Assembly (NCBI RefSeq): GCF_900107415.1
Contig: NZ_FNPX01000002.1
Span: 248,001-312,000 of the forward strand
Direction: 5' to 3'
Origin: Jannaschia faecimaris
GTDB taxonomy: Bacteria > Pseudomonadota > Alphaproteobacteria > Rhodobacterales > Rhodobacteraceae
Length of the DNA stretch: 64,000 nt
Below, in pieces: positions 21,715-30,419 of the stretch (its first letter is position 1; every line of letters starts with the position of its first letter). The translations under genes were made by a program, and so were the position numbers. The notes under the pieces were generated by a model. It was not told the DNA's origin, did no database searches, and was given only the letters and a program-made list of their open reading frames with translations.

Positions 21715-22476
21715 ATGACAGCATATCAGCGGCTTCCTTCCGCCTCGTTCAGCCCGGTTCCGGGCCCCGATGGCGACACGCGGGGGGCCGAAGTTCGGAC
21801 CACCGCATCCTACGACCTTGCTTGGGTCGACCACCGTGGCATGGCCACTTGGGATCGACGCTCCCTTCCCGACACACCCGAGGTAGAAGCTGCCGTATCC
21901 AGCTTCGCGCGCAGCGCCATGTTGCGCGGCCCCCGTGGTCCGGTCGCGGTCGAGGATCTGATCCCCGGTGACCAGGTGATGGTGCGCGGCGGCGGCATGG
22001 CCCGGATCGATTGGATCGGGTCGCGCAGCTACTCCAGCACGGCCGAACGGCCCATGTTTTACCGGGTCGCGGCGCGCGCCTTCGGGGCCTCCGGCCCGGA
22101 CGTCGACATTCTTCTGGGGGCATCCGCCCACGTCCTGATTGACAGCAAGAAATGCGTGGACCTTGTCGGCGGGACACTGGCTTTCGCCCCAATTTCCGCG
22201 TTCGAGGACGGTCACAACGTCGCCGCCATCGTCCCGCCCGGTGAGGTCACCGTCTATGGCATCGCCTGCCGTGGGCAGGAGGCGATGCTGGCCGCAGGGC
22301 TGGCAATCGAAAGCTACCACCCGGCACGGGCCACCGTGCGCAGCCTGAACCGAACCGTTCTGGCAGATCTGGCCAAGCTCTTTCCGCAGACGACCGGCGG
22401 GGCCGGGTTTGGCGCGCCACGCATCCCCTATCTCACACCGGCCGAGGCGGTTGGACTGGCGTTGGCCGGCGTCTAA
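21715..22476 (+). CDS. Hint-domain (Hedgehog/intein-like) protein
   Basis: 253 residues. The segment from about residue 60 to 200 looks like a Hint_2 domain as found in many Rhodobacterales proteins: SAMLRGPRGPVAVEDLIPGD then QVMVRGGGMARIDWIGSRS. The usual nucleophile Cys just before the Phe (the CFTPGT pattern) is Ser here (SSFARS), so autoprocessing may be altered or absent. The partner domain normally cleaved by Hint domains is not recognisable. Start is the ATG at 21715 with AGGA 10 bases upstream; an ATG at 21670 is also possible. Confidence 0.7.
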   Translation: MTAYQRLPSASFSPVPGPDGDTRGAEVRTTASYDLAWVDHRGMATWDRRSLPDTPEVEAAVSSFARSAMLRGPRGPVAVEDLIPGDQVMVRGGGMARIDWIGSRSYSSTAERPMFYRVAARAFGASGPDVDILLGASAHVLIDSKKCVDLVGGTLAFAPISAFEDGHNVAAIVPPGEVTVYGIACRGQEAMLAAGLAIESYHPARATVRSLNRTVLADLAKLFPQTTGGAGFGAPRIPYLTPAEAVGLALAGV

Positions 22477-22559
22477 TCGGACGGCGGACCAACCGCGGGT
22501 TTACCGCCCCGCCGCTTGCTGTAGATAACGGAGCAACGCAGCAGCGAGGCCCGTTTTCC

Positions 22560-23432
22560 ATGCAGATCATCTCCGCCCTGTCCGAAGTGTCGGACCGTTA
22601 TCGCGCCATGTTCGTCGACTTATGGGGCTGTGTGCACGACGGGGTCCGTCCTTTGCCCGGGGCCGTTGAGGCACTGCAGGCCTATCGCAAGACGGGCGGC
22701 GTCGTGATCTTGTTGACGAATTCGCCCCGTCCACGTGCCGGAGTCGCCGCGCAGATCGAAGACATCGGCGTGCCTGACGACGCCTATGACAACATCGCCA
22801 CGTCGGGCGATTCGGCCCGCGTCGCCATGTTCAACGGGGCCGTGGGCACCAAGGTCTGGCACCTTGGCCCCGCGCACGACATCGGGTTCTTCGAGCCCCC
22901 CGCGATCCTGGAAAACCCCACCCCGATCGAGCGCGTGCCATTGGATCAGGCCGAGGGTATCGTTTGCACCGGTCCGTTCGACCCGATGGCAGATCCGTCG
23001 GTGATGCGGCCCGAATTCCTGGCCGCCAAGACGCGCGGGTTAAAACTGCTGTGCGCAAATCCCGATCTGGTTGTCGATCGGGGCGAGCGTCGCGAGTATT
23101 GCGCCGGGTCGCTGGCAAAGCTGTACTCCGAGATGGGTGGCGAAAGCCTCTATTTCGGCAAACCCCATCCTCCGATTTATGACCTTGCCCGCCGCCGCCT
23201 TGCCGAGATCAAGGACGTGTCGGACGCGGGAATTTTGGCCATTGGCGACGGACCTGCAACGGATGCGGCGGGGGCGATGGGTGAAGACCTCGACCTGTTA
23301 TTCATCTCTGGTGGACTGGGGGCTGTGGAAACAGGCACGAAGCCGGGCGGCGAACCGGACCCGGACAAGCTGGCCACCTACCTGGCTGAAACCGGCGTGG
23401 CTCCGACCTACGTGATCGGCACGCTTCGGTAA
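22560..23432 (+). CDS. TIGR01459-type HAD hydrolase
   Basis: 290 residues, the alphaproteobacterial HAD-superfamily subgroup IIA. The nucleophile motif is FVDLWGCVHDGVRPLPG near residue 20 (Asp at the first position of DLWG), the Ser/Thr motif is LLTNSPRPR near residue 58, the Lys is in FGKPHPPIYDLA near residue 200, and the final motif AIGDGPATDAAGAMG is near residue 230. The family dephosphorylates small metabolites; the substrate is unknown. It is the first of a run of plus-strand genes up to 26495. Confidence 0.85.
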   Translation: MQIISALSEVSDRYRAMFVDLWGCVHDGVRPLPGAVEALQAYRKTGGVVILLTNSPRPRAGVAAQIEDIGVPDDAYDNIATSGDSARVAMFNGAVGTKVWHLGPAHDIGFFEPPAILENPTPIERVPLDQAEGIVCTGPFDPMADPSVMRPEFLAAKTRGLKLLCANPDLVVDRGERREYCAGSLAKLYSEMGGESLYFGKPHPPIYDLARRRLAEIKDVSDAGILAIGDGPATDAAGAMGEDLDLLFISGGLGAVETGTKPGGEPDPDKLATYLAETGVAPTYVIGTLR

Positions 23433-23540
23433 CTATCACTCTAAAAATTACCACTAGGCGAACTTATATTTCACAAGGGATTGCCGCAACGCGGCATTTG
23501 CGCTAGGTGTATCACGGCATCGGTTTCGGAGGATTCGGAC

Positions 23541-23984
23541 ATGCTCGACAACGCACCGCGCGGCACGATCTGCATCGAAGACATCGAAATCGGCATGAGC
23601 CGCAGCCTGCGCAAAATCGTAACCGATCGCGACATACAGCTGTTTGCCGAAGTCTCCACCGACCACAATCCAGTGCACCTGGACGACGATTATGCGCAGG
23701 ATACCATCTTCGAAGGACGGATTGCGCACGGGATGCTGACGGCCGGCCTGGTCTCCGCCGTCATAGGGGAGCAATTGCCGGGTCACGGCACGGTCTATCT
23801 GGGTCAGACGCTGAAATTCCTGGCACCAGTGCGCCCCGGCGACATGGTCGAGGCTGTCGTCACCGTCACCGACATGGATATTTCCAAACGCCGTGTGACG
23901 ATGGAAACGCACTGCGCCATCGACGGCAAGAAGGTTCTCAAGGGCGAGGCGGTGGTTTTGGCCCCTTCGCGGAAGTTCGACTGA
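23541..23984 (+). CDS. MaoC family (R)-specific enoyl-CoA hydratase-like protein
   Basis: 147 residues with a single hot-dog fold. Catalytic motif STDHNPVHLDDDYA near residue 38 carries the Asp and His used by (R)-hydratases, followed by GRIAHGML. The ATG at 23541 has CGGAGG upstream, so it is preferred to an earlier in-frame start. These enzymes hydrate trans-2-enoyl-CoA to (R)-3-hydroxyacyl-CoA; which acyl chain is unknown. The preceding intergenic space and this gene's ribosome binding site suggest independent or joint transcription with the neighbouring HAD gene. Confidence 0.88.
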   Translation: MLDNAPRGTICIEDIEIGMSRSLRKIVTDRDIQLFAEVSTDHNPVHLDDDYAQDTIFEGRIAHGMLTAGLVSAVIGEQLPGHGTVYLGQTLKFLAPVRPGDMVEAVVTVTDMDISKRRVTMETHCAIDGKKVLKGEAVVLAPSRKFD

Positions 23985-24075
23985 ACCGACCCATCGGTTG
24001 ATTGCGTTCGCATATTTGGGACGCAGGGAAGCGGCCATGCTTGCGCCTTCGGGTCCGTCGGGCTAGCCGCGTTTC

Positions 24076-25005
24076 ATGCGGATTTTTCGGGATCATCACG
24101 ACATTCCACCGGACGCGCGCGGGGCCTCAGCGGCCGTGGGCAACTTCGACGGCGTGCATCTGGGCCACCGGGCGGTTCTTGACCTGGCGCGGCGCGAGGG
24201 GATGCCCCTGGCGGTCGTGACCTTCGAGCCTCACCCACGCGAGGTTTTCGCCCCCGATGCCCCGCCCTTCCGGCTCATGTCGGCCGAGGCGCGGGCGAAC
24301 CGCCTGGCCAAGTTGGGTGTCGATATCCTGTTCGAACTGCCTTTCGCCAAGATAGCGCCGTTGACCGCCGAAGCCTTCATGGCTGACGTTCTGGCCGGCG
24401 GACTTGGGCTGAACCACGTGGTCACAGGGGCCGATTTTCGGTTTGGCAAAGGGCGCGCCGGCGACGTTGATGTCTTGATCGAAGGCGGCGCGCGGCTTGG
24501 TTTTGATGTCTCCACGGCTGATCTACTGGGCGACATCACGCCCGTGTCGTCGACCGCGATCCGCATCGCGCTGGCCGAAGGCCGCCCCCGCGAGGCGGCG
24601 AAGATGCTGGGCCACTGGCACCGGATCGAGGGGCCCGTTCTACATGGCGAAAAGCGGGGCCGCACGCTGGGCTATCCGACCGCCAACATGTCGGTTCAGG
24701 GCCTGCACCTGCCACGGCTGGGTGTCTATGCGGTGCTGGTTGACGTGCTGGAGGGGCCGCAGGCCGGGCAATACCACGGCGTGGCCTCGCTGGGTGTGCG
24801 CCCGATGTTCGGGGAGAACACGCCAAACATCGAAACCTTCCTGTTCGACTTCGAGGGTGATCTCTATGGCAAGCACCTCTCGGTCGCGCTGGTAGACCTG
24901 CTACGGCCGGAAATGAAATTCGACGATCTGGAAGCGCTCGTCACCCAGATGAATGACGATAGTATGCGCGCGCGCGCTATCCTGGCCGAGCTGCCCCGTG
25001 GATGA
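24076..25005 (+). CDS. ribF: Bifunctional riboflavin kinase / FAD synthetase
   Basis: 309 residues that make FMN from riboflavin and then FAD from FMN. The N-terminal nucleotidyltransferase has AVGNFDGVHLGHRAV (the HxGH-type motif) near residue 20 and SSTAIRIALAEGRP near residue 158. The C-terminal kinase half shows GRTLGYPTANM near residue 193. The start is the ATG at 24076. The downstream YcgN gene begins within its last codons, so both are likely on one transcript. Confidence 0.95.
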   Translation: MRIFRDHHDIPPDARGASAAVGNFDGVHLGHRAVLDLARREGMPLAVVTFEPHPREVFAPDAPPFRLMSAEARANRLAKLGVDILFELPFAKIAPLTAEAFMADVLAGGLGLNHVVTGADFRFGKGRAGDVDVLIEGGARLGFDVSTADLLGDITPVSSTAIRIALAEGRPREAAKMLGHWHRIEGPVLHGEKRGRTLGYPTANMSVQGLHLPRLGVYAVLVDVLEGPQAGQYHGVASLGVRPMFGENTPNIETFLFDFEGDLYGKHLSVALVDLLRPEMKFDDLEALVTQMNDDSMRARAILAELPRG

Positions 25006-25474
25006 CCCGATCGACCGGGACGGGCTACGCCCCCAGTTCTGGGAGCGGGGCCTGTCAGACCTGAACCCCAAGGAATGGGAAGCGCTTTGCGACGGTTGCG
25101 GAAAATGCTGCCTTAACAAACTGGAGGACGAGGACACCCGCGAAGTCGTGTTCACGCGGATCGCCTGCCGGCTGTTCGACGATCAGACCTGCCGCTGTTC
25201 CAACTATGATGCGCGGCTGACGTTCGTGCCGGAATGCGTGGTCCTGACGCCTCAATCATTGCCCAAGGCCGCCTATTTCATGCCCGACACCTGCGCCTAT
25301 CGCCGCCTGCACGAAGGACGAGACCTGCCGCATTGGCACCCCCTGCTGACCGGCGACCCGATGTCCCCCCATAAGGCGGGCGCATCGATGATGGACGAAA
25401 CGCTGTCCGAAACGGTCGTGCACGAAGACGACTGGGAAGATCACCTGATCGAAGAGCCCACCGGAGGGGCCTGA
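24998..25474 (+). CDS. YcgN family cysteine-cluster protein
   Basis: 158 residues with Cys clusters CDGCGKCCLNKLEDEDT near residue 28 and CRCSNYDARL near residue 66, matching the YcgN/UPF0260 family, whose Cys residues probably bind a metal or iron-sulfur cluster. The function is not established. The start is a GTG at 24998 that overlaps the ribF stop, so translation is coupled; reading upstream would place it inside ribF. It is followed by a threonine aldolase after a single base. Confidence 0.85.
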   Translation: MDDPIDRDGLRPQFWERGLSDLNPKEWEALCDGCGKCCLNKLEDEDTREVVFTRIACRLFDDQTCRCSNYDARLTFVPECVVLTPQSLPKAAYFMPDTCAYRRLHEGRDLPHWHPLLTGDPMSPHKAGASMMDETLSETVVHEDDWEDHLIEEPTGGA

Positions 25475-25475
25475 C

Positions 25476-26495
25476 ATGAACCTGAATTTTGCGTCCGACA
25501 ATACCGGTCCCGTGGCCGGCCCAATTCTACAGGCCATTGTCGATGCCAATGCCGGGGCCGCCATGCCTTATGGCAATGACCCTTGGATGCGCCAGGTGAC
25601 CGAGCAGATCCGCACCCTTTTCAACTGGCCGGAGGCCGAAGTCCTGCTGGTCGCGACGGGCACTGGGGCCAATGCGCTTGCGCTGGCGGGGTTGGTGCAG
25701 CCTTGGGAAACGGTACTCTGCCACCGCATTGCGCACATCGAGGAGGACGAATGCGGCGCGCCGGAGTTCTACACCGGCGGGGCCAAGCTGGTCCTGATCG
25801 ACGGAGCGCAAGGGCGGATCGACAAGGACGCTCTCGCCGCTATGATCGCGCGGACCGGCGGGTCGGTGCACAATGTTCAGAAGGGTGCGCTGTCCCTGAC
25901 CAACGTGACCGAGGCGGGGACGCTCTATTCCCTGGACCAACTGGGTGCCCTGACCGGGATGGCCAAGGACGCCGGGATCCGGACCCACCTGGACGGCGCG
26001 CGCTTTGCCAATGCCTGCGCCGCGCTGGATTGCACGGCAGCCGAGATGGTGCGGGGCTTTGACATGGTCAGCTTCGGCGGCACCAAGAACGGCTGCATGG
26101 GGGTCGAGGCGATCGTAATGCGCGACCCGGCCCATCATTGGGAGATGCAACTGCGACGCAAACGCGCCGCGCAGCTTTGGTCCAAGCACCGGTTCCTGTC
26201 GGCGCAGATGCTGGCCTATTTGCAAAACGATCTCTGGCTGGACAACGCCCGTGCCGCCAACGCCGCTGGGCAGCGTCTGGCCAAGGGCCTGCGCGACATC
26301 GGTGCACGGATGGAGTGGGAGCCGCAGGCCAACATGATCTTCTGCCGCCTGCCCCGCAGCGCGCACGACAAGGCCCAAGCGGAAGCGCAATATTACCTGA
26401 TGGACAACGCCGAGGAACCGCTCTGCCGTCTCGTCTGCGACTTCACCAAGACGGAGGCCGAGGTGGACCGGCTGCTTGAGCTTTTCGCAGGCTAG
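25476..26495 (+). CDS. Low-specificity L-threonine aldolase
   Basis: 339-residue PLP enzyme (beta-eliminating lyase fold) that cleaves threonine or related beta-hydroxy amino acids to glycine and an aldehyde. Family features are FASDNTGPVAGPIL at the N-terminus, HLDGARFANA near residue 170 and the PLP-binding Lys in SFGGTKNG near residue 200. The start ATG has CGGAGGGG upstream and is one base after the YcgN stop. It is an isolated gene in terms of pathway. Confidence 0.93.
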   Translation: MNLNFASDNTGPVAGPILQAIVDANAGAAMPYGNDPWMRQVTEQIRTLFNWPEAEVLLVATGTGANALALAGLVQPWETVLCHRIAHIEEDECGAPEFYTGGAKLVLIDGAQGRIDKDALAAMIARTGGSVHNVQKGALSLTNVTEAGTLYSLDQLGALTGMAKDAGIRTHLDGARFANACAALDCTAAEMVRGFDMVSFGGTKNGCMGVEAIVMRDPAHHWEMQLRRKRAAQLWSKHRFLSAQMLAYLQNDLWLDNARAANAAGQRLAKGLRDIGARMEWEPQANMIFCRLPRSAHDKAQAEAQYYLMDNAEEPLCRLVCDFTKTEAEVDRLLELFAG

Positions 26496-26514
26496 GGCGT
26501 CCGCCCCTGAATTA

Positions 26515-26553
26515 CAAAACGACCCGCGCCGCTGTCATCTCGGTACGGGTCGT
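26515..26553 (-). terminator. Likely terminator of the UbiK-family gene
   Basis: ACGACCCG (26519-26526) and CGGGTCGT (26546-26553) pair across a 19-base loop. On the minus strand a T-rich run follows, 41 bases after the UbiK stop. It could also end transcription from the plus-strand aldolase. The long loop makes this moderate. Confidence 0.5.
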
Positions 26554-26593
26554 CGGAAGGGCAAACGATCAACCGGGGGCGCGCCCCGCCCGA

Positions 26594-26839
26594 TCACTTC
26601 TTCTTGGATTCGAGCGCATCGAGGCGCGCGCTCAGCGCCTCGTTCTGCTCGCGGGCTTTCTGGGCCATAGCACGCACGGCGTCGAATTCCTCGCGGGTCA
26701 CGAAATCACGATCCGCCATCCAACGATCAAGAAGGGACTTCATCGCCGTCTCGGCTTCGTCCTTGGCACCTTGGGCCACGCCCATTGCGTTGGTCATCAA
26801 TTGACCGATGTCGTCCATGATACGATTGCGGGTCTGCAT
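26594..26839 (-). CDS. ubiK: UbiK-family accessory factor (BMFP)
   Basis: 81 residues. Members of this family (YqiC/DUF526) assist ubiquinone synthesis and have membrane-fusion activity. The N-terminus contains DIGQLMTNAMGVAQGAKDEA, then FVTREEFDAVRAMAQKAREQNEALSARLDALE forms a coiled coil at residues 46-78. The ATG at 26839 is the first codon in the conserved part. Gene symbol assigned by family resemblance only. Confidence 0.85.
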   Translation of the reverse strand: MQTRNRIMDDIGQLMTNAMGVAQGAKDEAETAMKSLLDRWMADRDFVTREEFDAVRAMAQKAREQNEALSARLDALESKKK

Positions 26840-26951
26840 GTCTTGGGCCTCCGGGCTGCTTGCATGACATATGGGGCGATTGGCCCGCGACCTCAAGGAT
26901 TGCACGGCCCGACCATTGAACTTGTCGCGGGGGACGGGCATTGCACTGGGC

Positions 26952-27845
26952 ATGATCGCATCGCTTCCCCTCGCCCTGACGTTTCCCGACATTTCGCCGG
27001 ATATGTTCACGATCCCCGTCATCGGCTTTGCGGTGAAGTGGTACGCCATGGCCTATATCGCGGGCATCCTGGGTGGCTGGATGATGGGGCGCTGGCTGGT
27101 ATCGCGACCGGCACTCTGGCCCCGAGACACCGCGCCGATGACCCGAGATCAGGTCGAGGATGTGATGACCTGGGTCGTGCTCGGCATCGTGCTGGGCGGA
27201 CGGATCGGCTATGTGCTGTTTTATCAGCCGGGGCTCCTCCTTCAGGACCCGCTGGAAATCCTCAACCTGCGGGGCGGCGGCATGTCGTTCCACGGCGGCG
27301 CAATCGGCACCGGGCTTGGCGTGGGGATTTATGCTTGGCGCAAGGGGATTTCCGTCCCTGCCATCGTCGACATCGCGGCGCTCTGCGCGCCGCTGGGGCT
27401 GGGCCTCGGGAGGGTGGCGAATTTCATCAATGCGGAGCTTTGGGGTCGTCCATCCGACGCGCCCTGGGCCGTGATTTTCCCCGGCGGGGCCGCGCAGGCC
27501 TGCGCGAACGTGGGCGAACTTTGCGCGCGCCATCCAAGCCAGCTCTACGAGGCGATACTGGAAGGCCTGGTTCTTCTGGTCTTGCTCTGGATCGTGGCGC
27601 TCCGGGGCGGGCTTAAGACGCCGGGGCTGATTTTCGGCCTGTTCCTGATCGGTTACGGTGCGGCACGGACCTTTGTGGAATACTTTCGACAGGCCGATGC
27701 GCAGTACATCACGCCCGACAATCCGCTGGGTCACGTTGTCGGTGGATCGGACATCGGGCTGACCATGGGGCAGCTTCTCTCGCTGCCGATGGTCGTGGCG
27801 GGCGTCGTTGTCCTGCTAGTGGCGCTGCGCTTCCGGCGGGCATGA
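26952..27845 (+). CDS. lgt: Prolipoprotein diacylglyceryl transferase
   Basis: Transfers a diacylglyceryl group to the lipobox Cys of prolipoproteins at the cytoplasmic membrane. The 297-residue protein has several membrane segments and the family signature GLGLGRVANFINAELWGRP near residue 150, plus HGGAIGTGLG and the late RTFVEYFRQAD. The ATG at 26952 gives the standard N-terminal segment before FPDISPDMF. Its last codons overlap the next gene (ATGA), so lgt-midA-pgeF is an operon. Confidence 0.95.
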   Translation: MIASLPLALTFPDISPDMFTIPVIGFAVKWYAMAYIAGILGGWMMGRWLVSRPALWPRDTAPMTRDQVEDVMTWVVLGIVLGGRIGYVLFYQPGLLLQDPLEILNLRGGGMSFHGGAIGTGLGVGIYAWRKGISVPAIVDIAALCAPLGLGLGRVANFINAELWGRPSDAPWAVIFPGGAAQACANVGELCARHPSQLYEAILEGLVLLVLLWIVALRGGLKTPGLIFGLFLIGYGAARTFVEYFRQADAQYITPDNPLGHVVGGSDIGLTMGQLLSLPMVVAGVVVLLVALRFRRA

Positions 27846-28900
27846 TCGACACGTTGCGCGATCATCTGCTGGCGCGTATCCATGCGACCGGGCCGCTGAC
27901 GGTGGCCGACTATATGTCCGACTGCCTGCTGCATCCGACACTTGGGTATTATTCGACGCGCGATCCGTTCGGCAAAGCCGGCGATTTCACCACCGCCCCC
28001 GAGATCAGCCAGATGTTCGGGGAAATGCTGGGCCTCTGTCTGGCGCAGACTTGGATCGAGCAGGGCCGGCCTGCCCGCTTCGCCCTGACCGAACTGGGAC
28101 CGGGGCGGGGAACCCTGACAGCAGACGTGTTGCGCGTCGGTCGCGCCGTGGCCGGGTTTGTCGAAGCGGCGGAGGTGCATCTGGTCGAGGCTTCGCCCAC
28201 CTTGCGCGAGGTGCAGGCCGCGAGCCTGTCAGGACATGCCCCGGTCTGGCACGACACAGTCGATACCCTGCCCGAGCTTCCGCAGTTCCTGCTTGCCAAC
28301 GAATTCCTCGACGCCCTGCCGATCCGCCAGCACGTGCGCGACGGCACCGAATGGCGGGAGCGGCTCGTGACGGCGGATGGCGATTCCCTGACTTTTGCCC
28401 TGTCACCCCCGGTACCGGTTCCCGAATTGGCCCACCATGACGTACCCGATGGCACGCTAGTGGAGCGATGTCCGGGCCTTCCAGGCCTCGTTGCGTCGGT
28501 TGCGGATCGCGTCTCGGGGGGCGGGGCGGCGATTTTCATCGACTACGGCCACTGGCGCAGCCGCGGCGACACATTGCAGGCCCTGCGCGCGCATGCACCG
28601 GAAGACCCGCTCGCCCATCCGGGACAGGCCGATCTGACGGCGCATGTGGATTTCGAGGCCGTCGCCCGCGCCGCCCGTCCGGCGCGCGTCAGCCTCATGA
28701 CGACGCAAGGGGTTTTGTTGGAGCGTTTGGGCATCACGGCGCGGGCACAGGCCCTGGCGCGCGGATTGACGGGGGCCGCATTGGACGCGCATGTCACCGC
28801 GCATCGTCGCTTGACCCACCCCACCAAGATGGGCGACCTTTTCAAGGCGATGGCTCTGGTACCGCCAGAGGCCGCTCTGCCGCCGGGATTTGACCCATGA
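27842..28900 (+). CDS. SAM-dependent methyltransferase, MidA/NDUFAF7 family
   Basis: 352 residues. The SAM motif is ELGPGRGTLTADVL near residue 82; upstream, GYYSTRDPFGKAGDFTTAPE is the family hallmark. The mitochondrial relative NDUFAF7 methylates an arginine of complex I subunit NDUFS2, and a similar role in bacteria is proposed but unproven. It overlaps lgt and pgeF by four bases on both sides. Confidence 0.9.
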   Translation: MIDTLRDHLLARIHATGPLTVADYMSDCLLHPTLGYYSTRDPFGKAGDFTTAPEISQMFGEMLGLCLAQTWIEQGRPARFALTELGPGRGTLTADVLRVGRAVAGFVEAAEVHLVEASPTLREVQAASLSGHAPVWHDTVDTLPELPQFLLANEFLDALPIRQHVRDGTEWRERLVTADGDSLTFALSPPVPVPELAHHDVPDGTLVERCPGLPGLVASVADRVSGGGAAIFIDYGHWRSRGDTLQALRAHAPEDPLAHPGQADLTAHVDFEAVARAARPARVSLMTTQGVLLERLGITARAQALARGLTGAALDAHVTAHRRLTHPTKMGDLFKAMALVPPEAALPPGFDP

Positions 28901-29661
28901 CACTGGAAGCCCTGACCTCCGATCTGCTTGGCCCCGTGCACCACGGATTCTTCACCCGCAAGGGTGGAGCGTCGTCGGGTATCTTCGAAGGCCTGAACTG
29001 CGGGCTGGGTTCCTCTGACCAGACAGAAGCCGTAGAGATGAACCGCGCTCGCGTGGCCGAGGCGATGGGCGGCCCGCTGCACGGCGTGAACCAGGTTCAT
29101 TCCGCCGACGCCGTGGTGATTGATGGCCCCCTGTGCAATGCGACCGACCCCGACGGGGCACCGCGCCGCGCCGACGCATTGGTCACGAACGTACCGGGCC
29201 AGGTCCTGACTGTCTTGACCGCCGACTGCCAGCCGGCCCTTTTCTACGACCCCGAAGCCGGTGTCATCGGGGCCGCCCATGCAGGTTGGAAGGGGGCGCT
29301 GGCCGGCATTCTGGAAACCACGATCGAGGCGATGCAAGGTTTGGGCGCGGAAGCACATAACATCCGCGTGGCCATCGGCCCGACAATCAGCCAGCGGTTC
29401 TATGAGGTCGGACCTGAATTCCCGGAGCCGTTCATCGATGACGCGCCCGAAGCGAGCCGCTTCTTCATCAACGGCGAAGGCGATCGCTACATGTTCGACC
29501 TGCCCGGCTACAGCCTCTGGCGCATTCGCAAGACCGGCGCGGATGCGGAATGGACGGGCCACTGTACCTATGCGGACCCCAGCCGCTTCTATTCCTATCG
29601 GCGCGCGACGCATGCGGGTCAGGCGGACTACGGGCGATTGATTGCTGCAATACAGCTCTGA
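28897..29661 (+). CDS. pgeF: PgeF/YfiH family (purine nucleoside phosphorylase, laccase-like)
   Basis: 254 residues of the family once called polyphenol oxidase or laccase domain. Metal-type ligands are visible: His in GVNQVHSADAVV near residue 66, Cys in VLTADCQPALF near residue 108 and His in GAAHAGWKGALAGI near residue 126. Family members are reported to phosphorolyse purine nucleosides or to take part in peptidoglycan editing, so the exact role is open. Translationally coupled to the preceding midA. Confidence 0.88.
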   Translation: MTLEALTSDLLGPVHHGFFTRKGGASSGIFEGLNCGLGSSDQTEAVEMNRARVAEAMGGPLHGVNQVHSADAVVIDGPLCNATDPDGAPRRADALVTNVPGQVLTVLTADCQPALFYDPEAGVIGAAHAGWKGALAGILETTIEAMQGLGAEAHNIRVAIGPTISQRFYEVGPEFPEPFIDDAPEASRFFINGEGDRYMFDLPGYSLWRIRKTGADAEWTGHCTYADPSRFYSYRRATHAGQADYGRLIAAIQL

Positions 29662-29791
29662 CCGGACAGGGCAAGCGACCTGTCCTAATTCCTGACACAA
29701 TCCCGCCTCCGAAAGACCCGCACTCCGTCCCACCGCTGCCCTGCCCGCCCGGCATAAATCTGCTTAATGAAATGCTAAGCCGGAGGACGTC

Positions 29792-29935
29792 ATGTCCCGT
29801 CAGATCTGGATGGACCGCACCATCGAAGCCGCCCGAGAGGCTGACCTCCAGATGCCTTGGACCCGGCGTCGCCCCGCACCCGCCACGCCGGAGCAGGCAA
29901 CCCCCGCTCAGCAGACAGCCGCACGCACCGCGTGA
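29792..29935 (+). CDS. Very small protein (47 residues) of unknown function
   Basis: An ATG at 29792 follows CGGAGGACGTC, an excellent ribosome binding site. The product is an N-terminal amphipathic helix (MDRTIEAAREADLQMPWTR) and then a Pro/Ala/Thr-rich tail. It ends at 29935, and a strong terminator follows at 29994. Small peptides of this type with MPWTRG-like cores occur in Rhodobacterales. No function can be inferred. Confidence 0.7.
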   Translation: MSRQIWMDRTIEAAREADLQMPWTRRRPAPATPEQATPAQQTAARTA

Positions 29936-29993
29936 CCGGACGATCTTGAAGATCGATCCGGGGTGTTGAGTATCGCTCCGCCCTTGATCGAAC

Positions 29994-30040
29994 CCGAACG
30001 CGGCCGCTGTCTGCCAACTGGGCCGCGTTCGGATTTATTT
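29994..30040 (+). terminator. Rho-independent terminator after the small gene
   Basis: A 12-bp perfect stem (CCGAACGCGGCC / GGCCGCGTTCGG) with a 15-base loop, then ATTTATTT. It closes the lgt-midA-pgeF-small gene transcript about 58 bases after the last stop. Confidence 0.9.
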
Positions 30041-30042
30041 AC

Positions 30043-30419
30043 TCAGGCCGATACGACAGCCGTCTCCAACGCCCCGATCAACATCAGAACATCCGAGCGC
30101 ATCGTCCGGCGGTTGGTGATGGCCGCGCGCAAGCAGCTCTGCCCGTCGGCCACCTTGATCAAGAAGAACGCATTACCGTCGATCTGAAGCTTTGCCGCCA
30201 GCTCTGCCGCATCCCCCGCGACGTGCGGATCACGCAGTGGTCGGATACGACCGGCGCGGCCAATTCCAGCAGATCGGTCCCCTGCGCAAGTTGCGCCCAT
30301 ACCCATATAACCCGCCTGTTCGCATTTATGGCTGACTTGCGCACCCAGCGTGATAAACTCAAACCCTTCAACGGTGGCACGGACCATGAGAGCCGCGAAG
30401 CCGCGCGAAAGCGCCGGCC
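30043..30419 (-). pseudogene. Remnant of a PLP-dependent decarboxylase (C-terminal piece)
   Basis: The end of a group II (aromatic amino acid type) decarboxylase is recognisable: LGAQVSHKCEQAGYM in one frame, DLLELAAPVVSDHCVI in a second, and DGNAFFLIKVADGQSC then LRAAITNRRT in the first again. At least two frameshifts separate these. The remainder (over 350 residues with the PLP Lys) is missing, so this is a dead fragment. It is downstream of the thiamine-diphosphate enzyme gene and once probably lay in the same operon. Confidence 0.7.
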
